64,000 bases of DNA from an uncultured Bacteroidales bacterium (GCA_947168065.1 CAMVKH010000002.1:124001-188000); one strand, 5' to 3'; counted from the first letter of the stretch, positions 1-13,541 are shown. Notes: a model not told the origin generated them from the letters alone. Made by a program: numbers and translations.

Positions 1-2
1 AC

Positions 3-1592
3 AGCGGCCTGATCCGTTATGACGAAATCTGGTTCTCGCCCGCCAACAACCAGTCCCTGCGACAGGGAAACCCGCTGTTCACGGGCGTCATCCTGCTGGT
101 CACCATCATCCTTCTGTTGTCGGCGATATTCAATTACATCAACCTCAACGTAGCGCTTTCCAGCAAGCGCGCCAAAGAGATGGCCACCCGCAAGATCCTC
201 GGGGCGGGAGAAAAGGCCCTGATCGGTGGCTACCTCCTGGAATCCTTCGCCTTCACAGCGATCTGCTTCCTGCTGGCAGTGCTGCTTGCCGAGGCTTGCA
301 CGCCCTGGTTCAACCGGATCATCGGTGCCGTCGTGCCTGTGATGGTACAGTACACCCCGGGATGGCTGGCTGTTTATGCTCTGTTTATTGTTCTGATCTC
401 AGTAATCCAGGGTCTCCTGCCGGCCTGGCTCGGCACGCGGATGCCAGCCATTGCCGTGGTCAAAGGAGAGTACCGCGCCCGGCACAAACACGTGTTCAGC
501 AAGGTGTTCATCGTGTTGCAGCAGGTCTTCTCCATTATCCTGCTGGCCCTCGCCCTGATCCTCGGCCTGCAGGTCTCGCACATGGCCCATCGCCCGATGG
601 GTGTCGATGTGGATGGTGATTTCTACATACAACTTGATAACTGGGATCTGCGTGACATCTTTGCCGAGCAGGCGGCATCCCTATCCTGTGTCAACCGGAT
701 CGGTCGCAGCACCTATTTCCCGGGAATGGCAGAAGAATGGGAATCGGAAGACAAGGACAAGGGTAAGATCAAGATGGCCATCATCACCTGCGACAGTACG
801 GCGTTTGACATCTTCGGTTTCGATGTCCGGGAAAGGTACCAGGAACCGGTGGAAGGTACCGTGTGGATTTCCGAGCAGGAGATGACGCGTTTCGGCATCG
901 ACCGGAATACCGAGAACCTGAAATACCACCACGTGCTGGGCGAATCCCTCGGCGGCATTATCGGCGACTTTGCGGCGATCGATGTGCTTTCCTATGGCTC
1001 GGACGTGGGCAGTTACGTGATCATCAGCCCCGTGGAGGAGTTGTACGGCCTGCTGATCGAGACGACCGGTGACCGGGCGGAGGCCGAACGCCAGTTGAAA
1101 GATCTTCACCAGGAACTATGTATGAAATACCTGGGAATCGAGGAGAAACCCTATATGTTCGGCTACATTTCGGATATCCTTTCGGAGGGCCTGACGGAGG
1201 TACGGGCGCGCCTGAAGCTCGTCGAAGTGTTCATGCTGCTGAGCCTGCTGCTTTCCGTATTGGGCCTGACCGCCATGAGCAGCTACTACGCAAACGAGAG
1301 CGCGAAAGATATCGCCATCCGGAAGGTCTTCGGCAGCACGATGCAGGATGAGGTCCGCAAGTCGGTCCTGGAGTATCTCACGCTGCTGGCAATCGCGGCG
1401 TTTGTCGCTGTCCCGATCGCCATTTATCTGGCCGCCCGGCTGCTGGAGCCGTATCCGTACCGGGTATCCGGCTGCGGCTGGGTCTTTATCGCCGCCGTGG
1501 CCATCGCAACGCTCATCGCTTTCGCCTCCGTCCTCTGGCAGACCTTGAAAGCCGCGAAGACGGATCCGGCTGTAGAGTTGAAAAAAGAATAG
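3..1592 (+). CDS. ABC transporter permease, FtsX/MacB-type (5' truncated by window edge)
   Basis: Reading frame is open from base 3 (SGLIRYDEIWFSPANNQSL...), so the gene starts upstream of the window. TM-rich, with FtsX signatures (KRAKEMATRKILGA; KDIAIRKVFGSTMQDEV). Ends TAG at 1592. Confidence 0.85.
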   Translation, partial: SGLIRYDEIWFSPANNQSLRQGNPLFTGVILLVTIILLLSAIFNYINLNVALSSKRAKEMATRKILGAGEKALIGGYLLESFAFTAICFLLAVLLAEACTPWFNRIIGAVVPVMVQYTPGWLAVYALFIVLISVIQGLLPAWLGTRMPAIAVVKGEYRARHKHVFSKVFIVLQQVFSIILLALALILGLQVSHMAHRPMGVDVDGDFYIQLDNWDLRDIFAEQAASLSCVNRIGRSTYFPGMAEEWESEDKDKGKIKMAIITCDSTAFDIFGFDVRERYQEPVEGTVWISEQEMTRFGIDRNTENLKYHHVLGESLGGIIGDFAAIDVLSYGSDVGSYVIISPVEELYGLLIETTGDRAEAERQLKDLHQELCMKYLGIEEKPYMFGYISDILSEGLTEVRARLKLVEVFMLLSLLLSVLGLTAMSSYYANESAKDIAIRKVFGSTMQDEVRKSVLEYLTLLAIAAFVAVPIAIYLAARLLEPYPYRVSGCGWVFIAAVAIATLIAFASVLWQTLKAAKTDPAVELKKE

Positions 1593-1593
1593 T

Positions 1594-3891
1594 ATGAAAA
1601 GTTACCTTAAATTCCTCTCCCGCAACAAGCTCTACACCGCCATCGAGGCGGTGGGGCTGGCCGTGAGCCTGGCGTTTGTGATCATCATAGGTTCCTATGT
1701 ATGGCAGCAATATGCCGTGACGCGGGAGCATCCGGACCGGGAGCGGGTTTATGTGCCTGGGACGCCGGGATTCCCTGCGCTGACGTATGGTTTCCCTGAT
1801 GCCATTGGGGACATTCCGGAAATTGAGTCCGTTTCCAGGATGTGCAATGTAGCTGTACATCCAGTCATTCGGGGAGAGAATACGGAGGCAGAAAGCGTTG
1901 GCGTAGAACCGGCGTTCTTTGAGATATGTCCTCAGTTTCGTTTTGTAGAAGGCTCCGCAGATGTGCTTTCAGCTCCGACCCATGTCATTCTTTCGGCCTC
2001 TTTTGCCAAAAAATACAGCCTTTCGATGGGTGACGCCCTTGACATCAGCGGGAACAGCTATGTGGTGGGTGCCATATTGGACGACCTGAAGGGCACGGTC
2101 ATCAAGCCTTATGATATATTCCTCAATGCTGCTGTTTACAAAGACGACTGGCAGCCTTTCGACAACTATGGCAGCACGGTCACGTTACTCAAGGTCCGGC
2201 CCGGGACAGACAGGAAAGTATTCTATGACAAATTGGAAGCCGTTTGCAAAGATGTTTATTCAGGCATCTATGGGCAGGCTTTCTTTGAACATCTGGAACT
2301 TTCAAGGTATGATGAATTGTTTTTCAAGGAGACGGAGGGATTTTTCAGACATGGAGACAAAGCGACACTCAGAATTCTGATGCTGGTTGGGCTTCTGCTC
2401 CTTCTTTCGGCCATTCTGAACTACATCAACCTGTCTGTCGCTCTCACCGGAAAGAGAGCGAAAGAAATGGCTGTGAGACAGTTGTCAGGAGCATCAAAAG
2501 GCGGCATTATCTGGAAGTACGTAGCTGAATCCATCGCCTTTACCGCCATGTGCTTTGCTGCCGGTCTCTTGCTTGCGGAGGCCTTCTGCCCGGCCATGAA
2601 TGCGCTCTTGAACAATCCGGATATCCCGATAAAAGTCATCTGGTCTCCGGGGTATGTATTGGCATATATCGTCATCATTCTGCTTGTGGGAGCGCTCTGC
2701 GGCATCTTCCCGGCCCTGATGGCAGGCCGCTACAAACCCGTGGACGTGATGAAAGGCGGATACCGGCGCAAGAGCAAAATGGTGTTCAGCAAGGTTTTCA
2801 TCGTGCTGCAAAACACTTTGGCCGTCATCCTGATAGCGCTGGCCGTCACGATGGAGGCGCAAATGCGAAAGACACAGGAGCGACCGATGAACTGCAACAT
2901 CGAGAACATCTTCTTCCTCAAAGTTTTTTCCGGCGAAGACGATGCTCCTTTGAAAGATGCCCTTGAGGCGCTTCCCTGCGTAAGACGGATCGGAAAGAGT
3001 TCAGGTGTGCCAGGCAGTATCAATATGGGCCAGTACAGCACAACCCGGGAAGGACAGGACATCCTCTACATGCTGATCAGGCTGGACAGTACTGCATTCT
3101 CAATGTTCGGATTTGAAATTCTGGAGGATTTCCATGCGCCACAATTCAACAGCGTATGGTTCTCGGACAAGAGTTTTGCCGCTACTGGGTTCGATACTGA
3201 CTATCATGACATCAGCGGCACGTTGAGCAGACGGACGAAGGGATGCGAACAGGTTGCCGGCGTCTTCAAATCCTTTCCGACCAACAGTGCCAATATGGGA
3301 GAAGAAGACTATGCCATTGTTTCGTTGATGCGCTCTGATGACATTCCTTTCGCCGGATGGGTCATAGAAACCACCCCGGACCGGAAAGCGGCGAAAGCGC
3401 AGATCATGGACGCTTACGAAAACTATATCAAGGGCAAGCAGAACTACGGCAGCTTAGCTTTCTGGATTGACGAGAATATCGCTGAGGCCTGGAGACCGGC
3501 CCGTAACAATATGAGGCTGGTGGAGATCTTTATGCTCCTCTCCATTATCATCGCTCTGCTGGGCCTGGTGGCCATGAGTACCTATTATGCCGATGAAAAA
3601 TCCCGTGACATTGCCGTCCGGAAGGTCTTCGGCGGTACAATGGACACCGAGGCATGGAGAACGATACGCGAATACATGGTGCTTGTAGGGATAGCCTGCA
3701 TCATCGGCATTCCGATTGCGGTCTATGCCGCGCAGGAATACCTCAAAGATTTCATTTACAGGCTGGAAGGCTATTGGTGGATTTTCGTGGTGGCCGTGCT
3801 GCTCACCGGGCTTATCGCTTTTGTCTCCGTCATCTGGCAGGTATTGAAGTCGGCAAAGACGAATCCGGCCATAGAATTGAAAAAAGAATAA
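1594..3891 (+). CDS. ABC transporter permease, FtsX/MacB-type
   Basis: 765 aa ORF with N-terminal TM and MacB-PCD-like region plus two FtsX domains (KRAKEMAVRQLSGA; RDIAVRKVFGGTM). Paralog of the flanking ORFs. Confidence 0.88.
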   Translation: MKSYLKFLSRNKLYTAIEAVGLAVSLAFVIIIGSYVWQQYAVTREHPDRERVYVPGTPGFPALTYGFPDAIGDIPEIESVSRMCNVAVHPVIRGENTEAESVGVEPAFFEICPQFRFVEGSADVLSAPTHVILSASFAKKYSLSMGDALDISGNSYVVGAILDDLKGTVIKPYDIFLNAAVYKDDWQPFDNYGSTVTLLKVRPGTDRKVFYDKLEAVCKDVYSGIYGQAFFEHLELSRYDELFFKETEGFFRHGDKATLRILMLVGLLLLLSAILNYINLSVALTGKRAKEMAVRQLSGASKGGIIWKYVAESIAFTAMCFAAGLLLAEAFCPAMNALLNNPDIPIKVIWSPGYVLAYIVIILLVGALCGIFPALMAGRYKPVDVMKGGYRRKSKMVFSKVFIVLQNTLAVILIALAVTMEAQMRKTQERPMNCNIENIFFLKVFSGEDDAPLKDALEALPCVRRIGKSSGVPGSINMGQYSTTREGQDILYMLIRLDSTAFSMFGFEILEDFHAPQFNSVWFSDKSFAATGFDTDYHDISGTLSRRTKGCEQVAGVFKSFPTNSANMGEEDYAIVSLMRSDDIPFAGWVIETTPDRKAAKAQIMDAYENYIKGKQNYGSLAFWIDENIAEAWRPARNNMRLVEIFMLLSIIIALLGLVAMSTYYADEKSRDIAVRKVFGGTMDTEAWRTIREYMVLVGIACIIGIPIAVYAAQEYLKDFIYRLEGYWWIFVVAVLLTGLIAFVSVIWQVLKSAKTNPAIELKKE

Positions 3892-3895
3892 AGAG

Positions 3896-3920
3896 ATTCC
3901 GGGTCAAGCCCGGGATGACG
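3896..3920. repeat. Dispersed palindromic repeat (ATTCCGGG-TCAAG-CCCGGGATGACG)
   Basis: 8-bp stem with one G.U, 5-nt loop. A related copy is at 47122-47142 and a partial copy at 10408-10419. Confidence 0.7.
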
Positions 3921-3928
3921 AATGTGAT

Positions 3929-6265
3929 ATGATACTACGAAACCTAAAGAGTCTGATCTGCCGGTATCCAGTAGCGGTGGTCCTGAACTTCACGGGACTG
4001 GTGGCGGCGTTGCTTGCCTTCGCCCTGATATTCCTGCAGGCGGATTATGAGCTGTCTTTTGACAAGTGCCATCCGACGGCCGACCGGGTTTTCCGGGCCG
4101 ATAAGAAAGGTGATGAGTCGCTGTTCAGGAACATCCTGCCGCGAGGCTTTGCTGATGATATCATCGGTTCATCGGCCCACATCGAGGCGGGGTGCACGCT
4201 GGTCCCCTTCTTCGGAGATGTCTTTTTCAGTGTGGCCGAAGAAGGCAAGATGTCGACTGGTTTCAAGCGGGAGCTCCTCTTCGCCTCGGAGCGCTTCATT
4301 GATGTGTTTGGACTTCAGATGGTCGAGGGCGACGCACGAGCGTTGGAAGGTCCCAACTCCGTGATCATCCCCAGATCGCTGGCTGAGAATCTGTTTCCCG
4401 GTGAGCCTGCAGTCGGCAAGCTGTTGAAGATGGATGTCAAGTATCGGGAACTTCCCGGCGAAACCACGGTGACGGGCGTCTATGAGGATTTGCCGGCCAA
4501 CACGCAGATCGGAAACAACTTGTACATGGCCGTCGGAGACGTGCAGAAAGGATCCTATGGCGCAGCCAATTTCTTATGTTACCTGCTGCTCGACGATGCC
4601 GCCAATGCCCAGGCCGTGGCCGACGAATTCAATACCCGTTTCGACTTCGCTCCGCATGAGGGCTGGCTGACGCCCATCGAACTGGTGCCGCTGACCAGCA
4701 TATACTTCCGGAACGAAGGCAACATCTACAAGAGCGGCAGCCGTTCGCAATTGAACCTGCTCATCGCAATCGCCATCCTGATTCTGGGCATCGGCCTGAT
4801 CAACTTCATGAATTTCTATGTGGCCCTGACGCCGCTGCGCATCCGGAGCGTGAACCTCCAGAAGATCCTGGGGTCATCGACACGAAGGCTGCGTGCCTTG
4901 GTTGTAGCGGAGGCGGTCATTTGGTGCATTTGCGCCTTTACCGTGGCCGCCCTGTTGCTGGGGCCGGTTTCCGATGCACTGCTGACCCGGGGTGTGCTGA
5001 TGCAGTCTTTTTCCTTCGGCAAGCATTGGAGCCTGCTGCTGTTCGTCGGGACAGTCGCGGTGGCCACCGGTTTCATTGCCGGTATCTGGCCGGGCATCTA
5101 TTCGACCTCTGGGCAACCGGCCTTGATCCTGAAAGGCAATTACGGCCTTTCGGCTTCAGGAAAGAATCTTCGGGCCATTCTAGTAGGCGTTCAGTTCGTC
5201 ATTTCCACGGCACTGCTCATCTTCGTCCTGTTCGTGCAGCGGCAGAGCGAGTTCATGCAAGAGTATCCCTGCGGCTACGAAAAGAATAACCTTGCCGTGG
5301 TGGATATCGGCGGAGAAAACGGCCGGAACAAGGCAGACTGGCTTCGGGAACGATTGTGCACCCTTCCCGAAGTGGAAGACGTAGCTTACGCCATGGATAT
5401 CGTCGGCGGCTCGGACATCTATTCCACAGACGGCGTCGATTTCGGGAAAGGGCCGGTGATGATGAGCATGATTTACTGTAGCTGGAGCCTCCCGCAGGTG
5501 TTGGGATTGAACATCCTTGAGGGGCGTGGCTTCCGGGAAAATGATTTGGGTCCGATCCTTTTCACCCAGGACATGAAGGAATACGGAGCAGAGGCAAAGG
5601 TATATCCGGAAGAATTCGGCGAAGGCGCGCCCATCGTGGGCTTCGTGAACAATGTGAACATCACATCCCTGCGGAAAGCCGACGGGCCAGTGGGTTTCCA
5701 GGTGGTCGGGCAGGATTACTTTTCGATGCCTTTTGCCCATATCCGGCTGGCCGAGGGCGCGGACCGTCTGGCAGCCGTGGAGAAGATCCAGACCGTCCTG
5801 ACCGAGATGGACCCGACAATGCAGTTTGAAATCCTGTTCTACGATGCCATCGGCAAGAACCTGTACAGCGGCGAGGAGCGCCTGCGTCTGGCCGTGTGGC
5901 TGTTCTCCTTGCTGGCGGTGTTGCTGTCGCTGGTGGGCATCTGGGGCCAGGTGCTGATGGACGTGCAGTACAAGCGGATGGAGATTTCCGTAAAGCGGGT
6001 GTTCGGGGCCGATATGGGGCAGATCACGTCGGAGGGCCTGATGCTGTATCTGCGGACGGTGGCCATCTGTTACGTGATTGCGGCGCCCGTGGGCTGGCTG
6101 GTAGTGCGATACTATCTGCAGCAGTTCTCCCACCGGGTAGGCTTCCTGCCATCGGTATTCCTGCTGGCGCTGGTGATTGTGGGGGCGTTGTGTTCTGCCG
6201 TGGTGCTGTATCACTACCTCAAGACTGCCCGGGCCAATCCAGTGGAATCATTGAAGAACGAATAA
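3929..6265 (+). CDS. ABC transporter permease, FtsX-type (divergent paralog)
   Basis: 778 aa with the same domain layout. Different N-terminus (MILRNLKSLICRYPVAVVLNFTGLVAALLAF). Confidence 0.85.
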   Translation: MILRNLKSLICRYPVAVVLNFTGLVAALLAFALIFLQADYELSFDKCHPTADRVFRADKKGDESLFRNILPRGFADDIIGSSAHIEAGCTLVPFFGDVFFSVAEEGKMSTGFKRELLFASERFIDVFGLQMVEGDARALEGPNSVIIPRSLAENLFPGEPAVGKLLKMDVKYRELPGETTVTGVYEDLPANTQIGNNLYMAVGDVQKGSYGAANFLCYLLLDDAANAQAVADEFNTRFDFAPHEGWLTPIELVPLTSIYFRNEGNIYKSGSRSQLNLLIAIAILILGIGLINFMNFYVALTPLRIRSVNLQKILGSSTRRLRALVVAEAVIWCICAFTVAALLLGPVSDALLTRGVLMQSFSFGKHWSLLLFVGTVAVATGFIAGIWPGIYSTSGQPALILKGNYGLSASGKNLRAILVGVQFVISTALLIFVLFVQRQSEFMQEYPCGYEKNNLAVVDIGGENGRNKADWLRERLCTLPEVEDVAYAMDIVGGSDIYSTDGVDFGKGPVMMSMIYCSWSLPQVLGLNILEGRGFRENDLGPILFTQDMKEYGAEAKVYPEEFGEGAPIVGFVNNVNITSLRKADGPVGFQVVGQDYFSMPFAHIRLAEGADRLAAVEKIQTVLTEMDPTMQFEILFYDAIGKNLYSGEERLRLAVWLFSLLAVLLSLVGIWGQVLMDVQYKRMEISVKRVFGADMGQITSEGLMLYLRTVAICYVIAAPVGWLVVRYYLQQFSHRVGFLPSVFLLALVIVGALCSAVVLYHYLKTARANPVESLKNE

Positions 6266-6267
6266 GT

Positions 6268-6351
6268 GACGGTAGCGTCCCAAAAAGAGGGACGTTACCG
6301 TCAAAAAAGGCCGAATTTGAAGGTACCCTGCAAAATAATGGGACGCTACCC
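6268..6351. repeat. REP-like hairpin cluster between permease genes
   Basis: GACGGTAGCGTCCC (6268-6281) AAAAAGA GGGACGTTACCGTC (6289-6302), a 14-bp stem with one wobble. A further GGGACGCTACC (6340-6350) is perfectly complementary to GGTAGCGTCCC (6271-6281). Confidence 0.7.
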
Positions 6352-6368
6352 GCAGTAAAAACGAAAAT

Positions 6369-8753
6369 ATGAAAAGCTATCTGAAGTTTCTCTCCCGCAA
6401 CAAGCTCTACACCGCCATCGAGGCGGTGGGACTGGCCGTAAGTCTGGCGTTTGTGATTTTGATTGGCTCCTACGTGGTGCAGCAGTATGAAGTGGCGCAC
6501 GAGTCACCGGAATGGAAACGGACCTTTGTGCTGGGAAGCGACGAGTTCCTGGGCCTGACCTATTGGGACAAGGAAGAGCTGGAGATGAATATCCCGGAGG
6601 TCCAGGCGGCTACCCACGTCGCTATGCTGTGGCAGCCGCTCATCCGCGAAGAAAACCAGTTGCTCCAGTGCTCCGGCATGGAGGCCGATGCCGACTTCTT
6701 CAAGGTGTTCCCGGAATATGGCTTAGTAGAAGGCAGTGCTGAGGGCTTTGTGGGTAAGAATGATGTTCTCATCAGTGAATCCCTGGCCAGGAAACTATCC
6801 AAAGATGGAGGGAGCCTTCTCGGCAGCACGATTCATATAGACGAATCGGAACGCACCATCAAAGGCGTTTTTGCCGATTTTGACGGGACCTTCTTCCTGC
6901 CTTACGACATCATTACGCACATTTCGGGAACCTGGGCCGCAGAGGGGGAACGGAACTTCGGCAGTATCGGCAACTATACTACTTGGTTCCGTATACGCGA
7001 AGATGCAGATCCCGCCGATGTGCGGGCCAAAGTGAAAGCGCTGCTGCACAAGAACTACGACGCCATCTGGAGTCAAGAGAAGGTGGATTTCTGGAAAGCT
7101 TACCGCATGGACGAGGCCTTCTTTGCCACAGGGAACAGCAACGGACTCACCCGGCAAGGCAACGCCCAGATGCTCAGGCTCCTGACGGTGGTCGTACTTC
7201 TGCTATTATTGTCGGCCATCTTCAACTATGTGAATCTGAGCCTCGCGCTTACGGGCAAGCGGTCCAAGGAAATGGCCACCCGGCGCCTGCTGGGAGCCGA
7301 CAAAACCGGCATTCTTTGGAAGTATATCAGCGAATCCGTGGTTTTCACCGCAGTCTGCTTCGGAGCAGCGCTGCTGCTGGCCGACCTGTTGGTGCCGATG
7401 ATGAACAGCCTGGTCTCCACCAGCGACCCGGACGAGTTGATGCTGGGCATCGGAGACACCAGCGTAAGACTGTCCTTCATGATGACGCCGGGGTATATCC
7501 TGGCGTACATCGTCGGTATCCTTCTCTTGGGCACCGTCTGCGGTCTTCTTCCGGCCATCGTTGCCTCGCGCTACGAGCCCATCGACGTGATCAAGGGCAC
7601 GCTCCGGCGGCGTAACAAAATGGTACTGAGCAAGGTATTCATCGTGGTGCAGAACGTCCTGTCGGTCTTTCTGATTGCCCTGGCGCTGGTGATGGAGGTT
7701 CAGATGCGCCATATGCTCACCCGGCCTATGCACGCTGCCACGGAGAATCTCTATTACATCGAGTACTCGGCGCGAGACTACGATATGATGAAACTCTTCA
7801 AAGACAAGGTGGAGCAGCTGCCTTTTGTGACAAAGGCAGGCGTGGGGCGCGGTATTCCGGGACTCATCAATATGACCATGGGGGTCAGGCTGGACGAAGA
7901 ACATCGCGTGAATATGCCCATCATCCTTTGTGATTCCACATATTTCAAACTGCTCGGACTGGAGGTGGAGGAAGATTTCGGTCATCCGCTGACGTATTCG
8001 CTTTGGATGAGTCGCAGTGCTTTCAACGCAGCCGCCGTGTCGGATACCTCTACCGTATTCCCGCGGAGAATCAATATGAACGGTGCCCAGCCGGAATTCA
8101 TTGGCGGTGTGGTAACGGATTTCCCCGCCCGGCCAGCCTCCGAGAGTAGTCAGAATCCCAATGGCAGCGTCATTGTGACCCGGGCCGAAGAGCTCAGATA
8201 TGCCAACTGCATGCTCATCGGCACCACGGGAGAGGACGAATCTTACGACAAAGCCATCCGGCAAGCTTACCGGGAATACCGCCTGGAAACTGCCGGCGTG
8301 GAAGAACCAGCCTGGCGCTATGGTTTTGTCCGCGACCTCAATTACAAGCAACTGGAACCGGAACGCCGGACGCTCAGGCTTGTGGAACTCTTTGCAGTAC
8401 TTTCCGTGCTGATTGCGCTGCTGGGCCTGCTGGCCATGAGTACCTACTTCGCTGACGAGAATACGAAGCAGATTGCTATCCGTAAGGTCTTTGGCTCTGA
8501 TGTGACGCACGAGACCTGGCGGAATGTCCGCAGTTATATGATTCTGACCGGGATTGCCTGTGCTTTGGGTATCCCGCTGGCCATCTGGGCCGCGCAGGTA
8601 TACCTGCAGCGCTTTGCCTACCGCGTTGAAGGCTACGGATGGGTGTTTGTGGCGGCGATCATCCTGTCGCTGGCCATCGCCTTCGGCACCGTGCTCTGGC
8701 AAACCTTGAAGGCCGCCCGGACCAACCCGGCGACGGAACTTAAAAAAGAATAG
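6369..8753 (+). CDS. ABC transporter permease, FtsX/MacB-type
   Basis: 794 aa. First 30 residues (MKSYLKFLSRNKLYTAIEAVGLAVSLAFVI) are identical to the 1594 ORF. Confidence 0.88.
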   Translation: MKSYLKFLSRNKLYTAIEAVGLAVSLAFVILIGSYVVQQYEVAHESPEWKRTFVLGSDEFLGLTYWDKEELEMNIPEVQAATHVAMLWQPLIREENQLLQCSGMEADADFFKVFPEYGLVEGSAEGFVGKNDVLISESLARKLSKDGGSLLGSTIHIDESERTIKGVFADFDGTFFLPYDIITHISGTWAAEGERNFGSIGNYTTWFRIREDADPADVRAKVKALLHKNYDAIWSQEKVDFWKAYRMDEAFFATGNSNGLTRQGNAQMLRLLTVVVLLLLLSAIFNYVNLSLALTGKRSKEMATRRLLGADKTGILWKYISESVVFTAVCFGAALLLADLLVPMMNSLVSTSDPDELMLGIGDTSVRLSFMMTPGYILAYIVGILLLGTVCGLLPAIVASRYEPIDVIKGTLRRRNKMVLSKVFIVVQNVLSVFLIALALVMEVQMRHMLTRPMHAATENLYYIEYSARDYDMMKLFKDKVEQLPFVTKAGVGRGIPGLINMTMGVRLDEEHRVNMPIILCDSTYFKLLGLEVEEDFGHPLTYSLWMSRSAFNAAAVSDTSTVFPRRINMNGAQPEFIGGVVTDFPARPASESSQNPNGSVIVTRAEELRYANCMLIGTTGEDESYDKAIRQAYREYRLETAGVEEPAWRYGFVRDLNYKQLEPERRTLRLVELFAVLSVLIALLGLLAMSTYFADENTKQIAIRKVFGSDVTHETWRNVRSYMILTGIACALGIPLAIWAAQVYLQRFAYRVEGYGWVFVAAIILSLAIAFGTVLWQTLKAARTNPATELKKE

Positions 8754-8763
8754 AAGTCAGCGA

Positions 8764-10374
8764 TTATTTGATGAGGATCCTTCCGGCAGATTTTCCGTAC
8801 TGGGCGGAGCGGATGTTGCCGTGGAGATCGTTGACGATATACTTCTCGAGTTGCTCGACATCGGGCGTACCTGTGTCGTGGCCGATCCCTTTCAACATCT
8901 CGTAGCCGTCACCGCCATCCCGGAGCAGATAGTTCGTGCTGCCCACCGAGTAGCTACGCTCCGGATCGATCGGCTCATACTGGCCGGAGGCGCGGTTGAG
9001 GACTTTTACGTCGCTCACGCGGCGCGGCCCGCCGTCCATCTTGACGAAAGCCTTGTTCACGTCGAAGACCACGGGACTCTCAACCGAAGGATCGAAGGTG
9101 TAGACAAGGCCGGACACATGCAGGAAACCACCGAAGTCGACAGGGTAGGCCGCCACGCCGTATTCCAGCACGTCCAGGATCATCTGGCCCGTCAGGTTCG
9201 CGGTGCAGGTCGTGTTGTTGAAGGGAAAGACAGAGAAAATGTCGTCGTAGCTGATATCGCCGGCCGGCAGGTCCTTGCGGAGCGAGCCGCCGCCCAGAAG
9301 CGCGATGTCCGTGCCCAGCGTGACACGGAGCGCGTCGGCGCAGAAGTCACCCAGCGACGTCTCGCCATTGCGCACCAGCCAGTCGCCATGTTCATTCTTG
9401 GCCGGGAGCATGACTTCTGAACGGCCGATCTTGCGGGCGCCCAGCAAGGCGTATTCCTGCCTCAGGCTGTCCGTGACCGCCTTGACGCGCGGATCTTCCT
9501 TCGCATAGTCCTTGGTCGGGATCAACTGCAGGCTGATTTTGCCCTTGGGCGAGATCGTCAGTACGCCCAGGTTGTCGAAGAACGCGCCTGTCTGGGAATA
9601 GAGCACGGTCTTGCCGTCCTTGGCGGTAAGCTTCCGCTCCGGCACGAGGCTGTGCGAATGCCCGTCCAGAATCACGTCGATGCCGTAGGTCTGCCGGGCC
9701 AGCTCCTGCGAGTTGATGGGATCGAATTCCACGTCGTCGCCCAGGTGCGTGATGGCGACCACGTAGTCGGCGCCCTGGTTGCGCGCATCGTTGACATAGT
9801 TCTGGAACATGTCGTAAAACGTGTCGGCGCAGAGCGAGTAGATGTAGTTGCCCTTACTGTCCTGGAAAAAGGCGGGCGTGGACGAATTGAAGCTGTAAGG
9901 CGTGACGGCGCCGATGAAGGCGACCTTCGTGCCGCCGTAGTCCACGAGCTGGAAGGCCTTGTACATGCGTCGGCCCGCTTTCAAGTCGATCAGGTTGCTG
10001 CAGAGCACGGTGGCGGAGAGCATGCCGGTCAATTCCTTCAGGCGCGGGATGGCATAGTCGAATTCATGGTTGCCGAGGGTGACGAAGTCGTAGCCCACGG
10101 CGTTCATGATCGTGACGATGTAGCCGCCTTTCGAAACGGCGCCCATACTGCCTCCCTGCACGAAGTCTCCCGCGGAAATAAGGGTCACATACGGCGTCAA
10201 GGCCTGTTTGTCTGCTTTGAGGGCGGCCATCTTGGCGTAGCCGTCCACGGCGCAATGCACGTCGTTGTCGTAGAGGATGACAATGTCGGAATCCCGCTGG
10301 CTGCCGGCCGGTGCCGTTTTCGGACTGCAGGCGGCGGCCGCAAGGAGCAGAAGAAGGAGGCAGATTCGTTTCAT
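8764..10374 (-). CDS. Bifunctional metallophosphatase/5'-nucleotidase (UshA-like) lipoprotein
   Basis: YDNDVHCAVDGYAK, GNHEFDYAIPR, DGHSHSLVP motifs. Lipoprotein signal MKRICLLLLLLAAAACS. Start reassigned from ORF-track 10443 to ATG at 10374. Confidence 0.88.
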   Translation of the reverse strand: MKRICLLLLLLAAAACSPKTAPAGSQRDSDIVILYDNDVHCAVDGYAKMAALKADKQALTPYVTLISAGDFVQGGSMGAVSKGGYIVTIMNAVGYDFVTLGNHEFDYAIPRLKELTGMLSATVLCSNLIDLKAGRRMYKAFQLVDYGGTKVAFIGAVTPYSFNSSTPAFFQDSKGNYIYSLCADTFYDMFQNYVNDARNQGADYVVAITHLGDDVEFDPINSQELARQTYGIDVILDGHSHSLVPERKLTAKDGKTVLYSQTGAFFDNLGVLTISPKGKISLQLIPTKDYAKEDPRVKAVTDSLRQEYALLGARKIGRSEVMLPAKNEHGDWLVRNGETSLGDFCADALRVTLGTDIALLGGGSLRKDLPAGDISYDDIFSVFPFNNTTCTANLTGQMILDVLEYGVAAYPVDFGGFLHVSGLVYTFDPSVESPVVFDVNKAFVKMDGGPRRVSDVKVLNRASGQYEPIDPERSYSVGSTNYLLRDGGDGYEMLKGIGHDTGTPDVEQLEKYIVNDLHGNIRSAQYGKSAGRILIK

Positions 10375-10419
10375 GATTGCAAAATTATGAAATAGATGCA
10401 TCGCTTCGCCCGGAATGAC

Positions 10420-10455
10420 AAAAAAAACTGCGCCCGGGACCACACCCGGGCGCAG
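10420..10455 (-). terminator. Intrinsic terminator of gapA
   Basis: Perfect 11-bp stem CTGCGCCCGGG-ACCACA-CCCGGGCGCAG (10428-10455). On the minus strand it is followed by an 8-T run (10427-10420). Confidence 0.85.
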
Positions 10456-10476
10456 CGAAAACTCTGTAAGGAACGA

Positions 10477-13518
<3,042 letters not shown>

Positions 13519-13541
<23 letters not shown>

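Noticed and set aside
7206-8702. 498-aa minus-strand ORF in the fourth permease
   Set aside because: Shadow ORF of an FtsX permease; no motifs or independent promoter.
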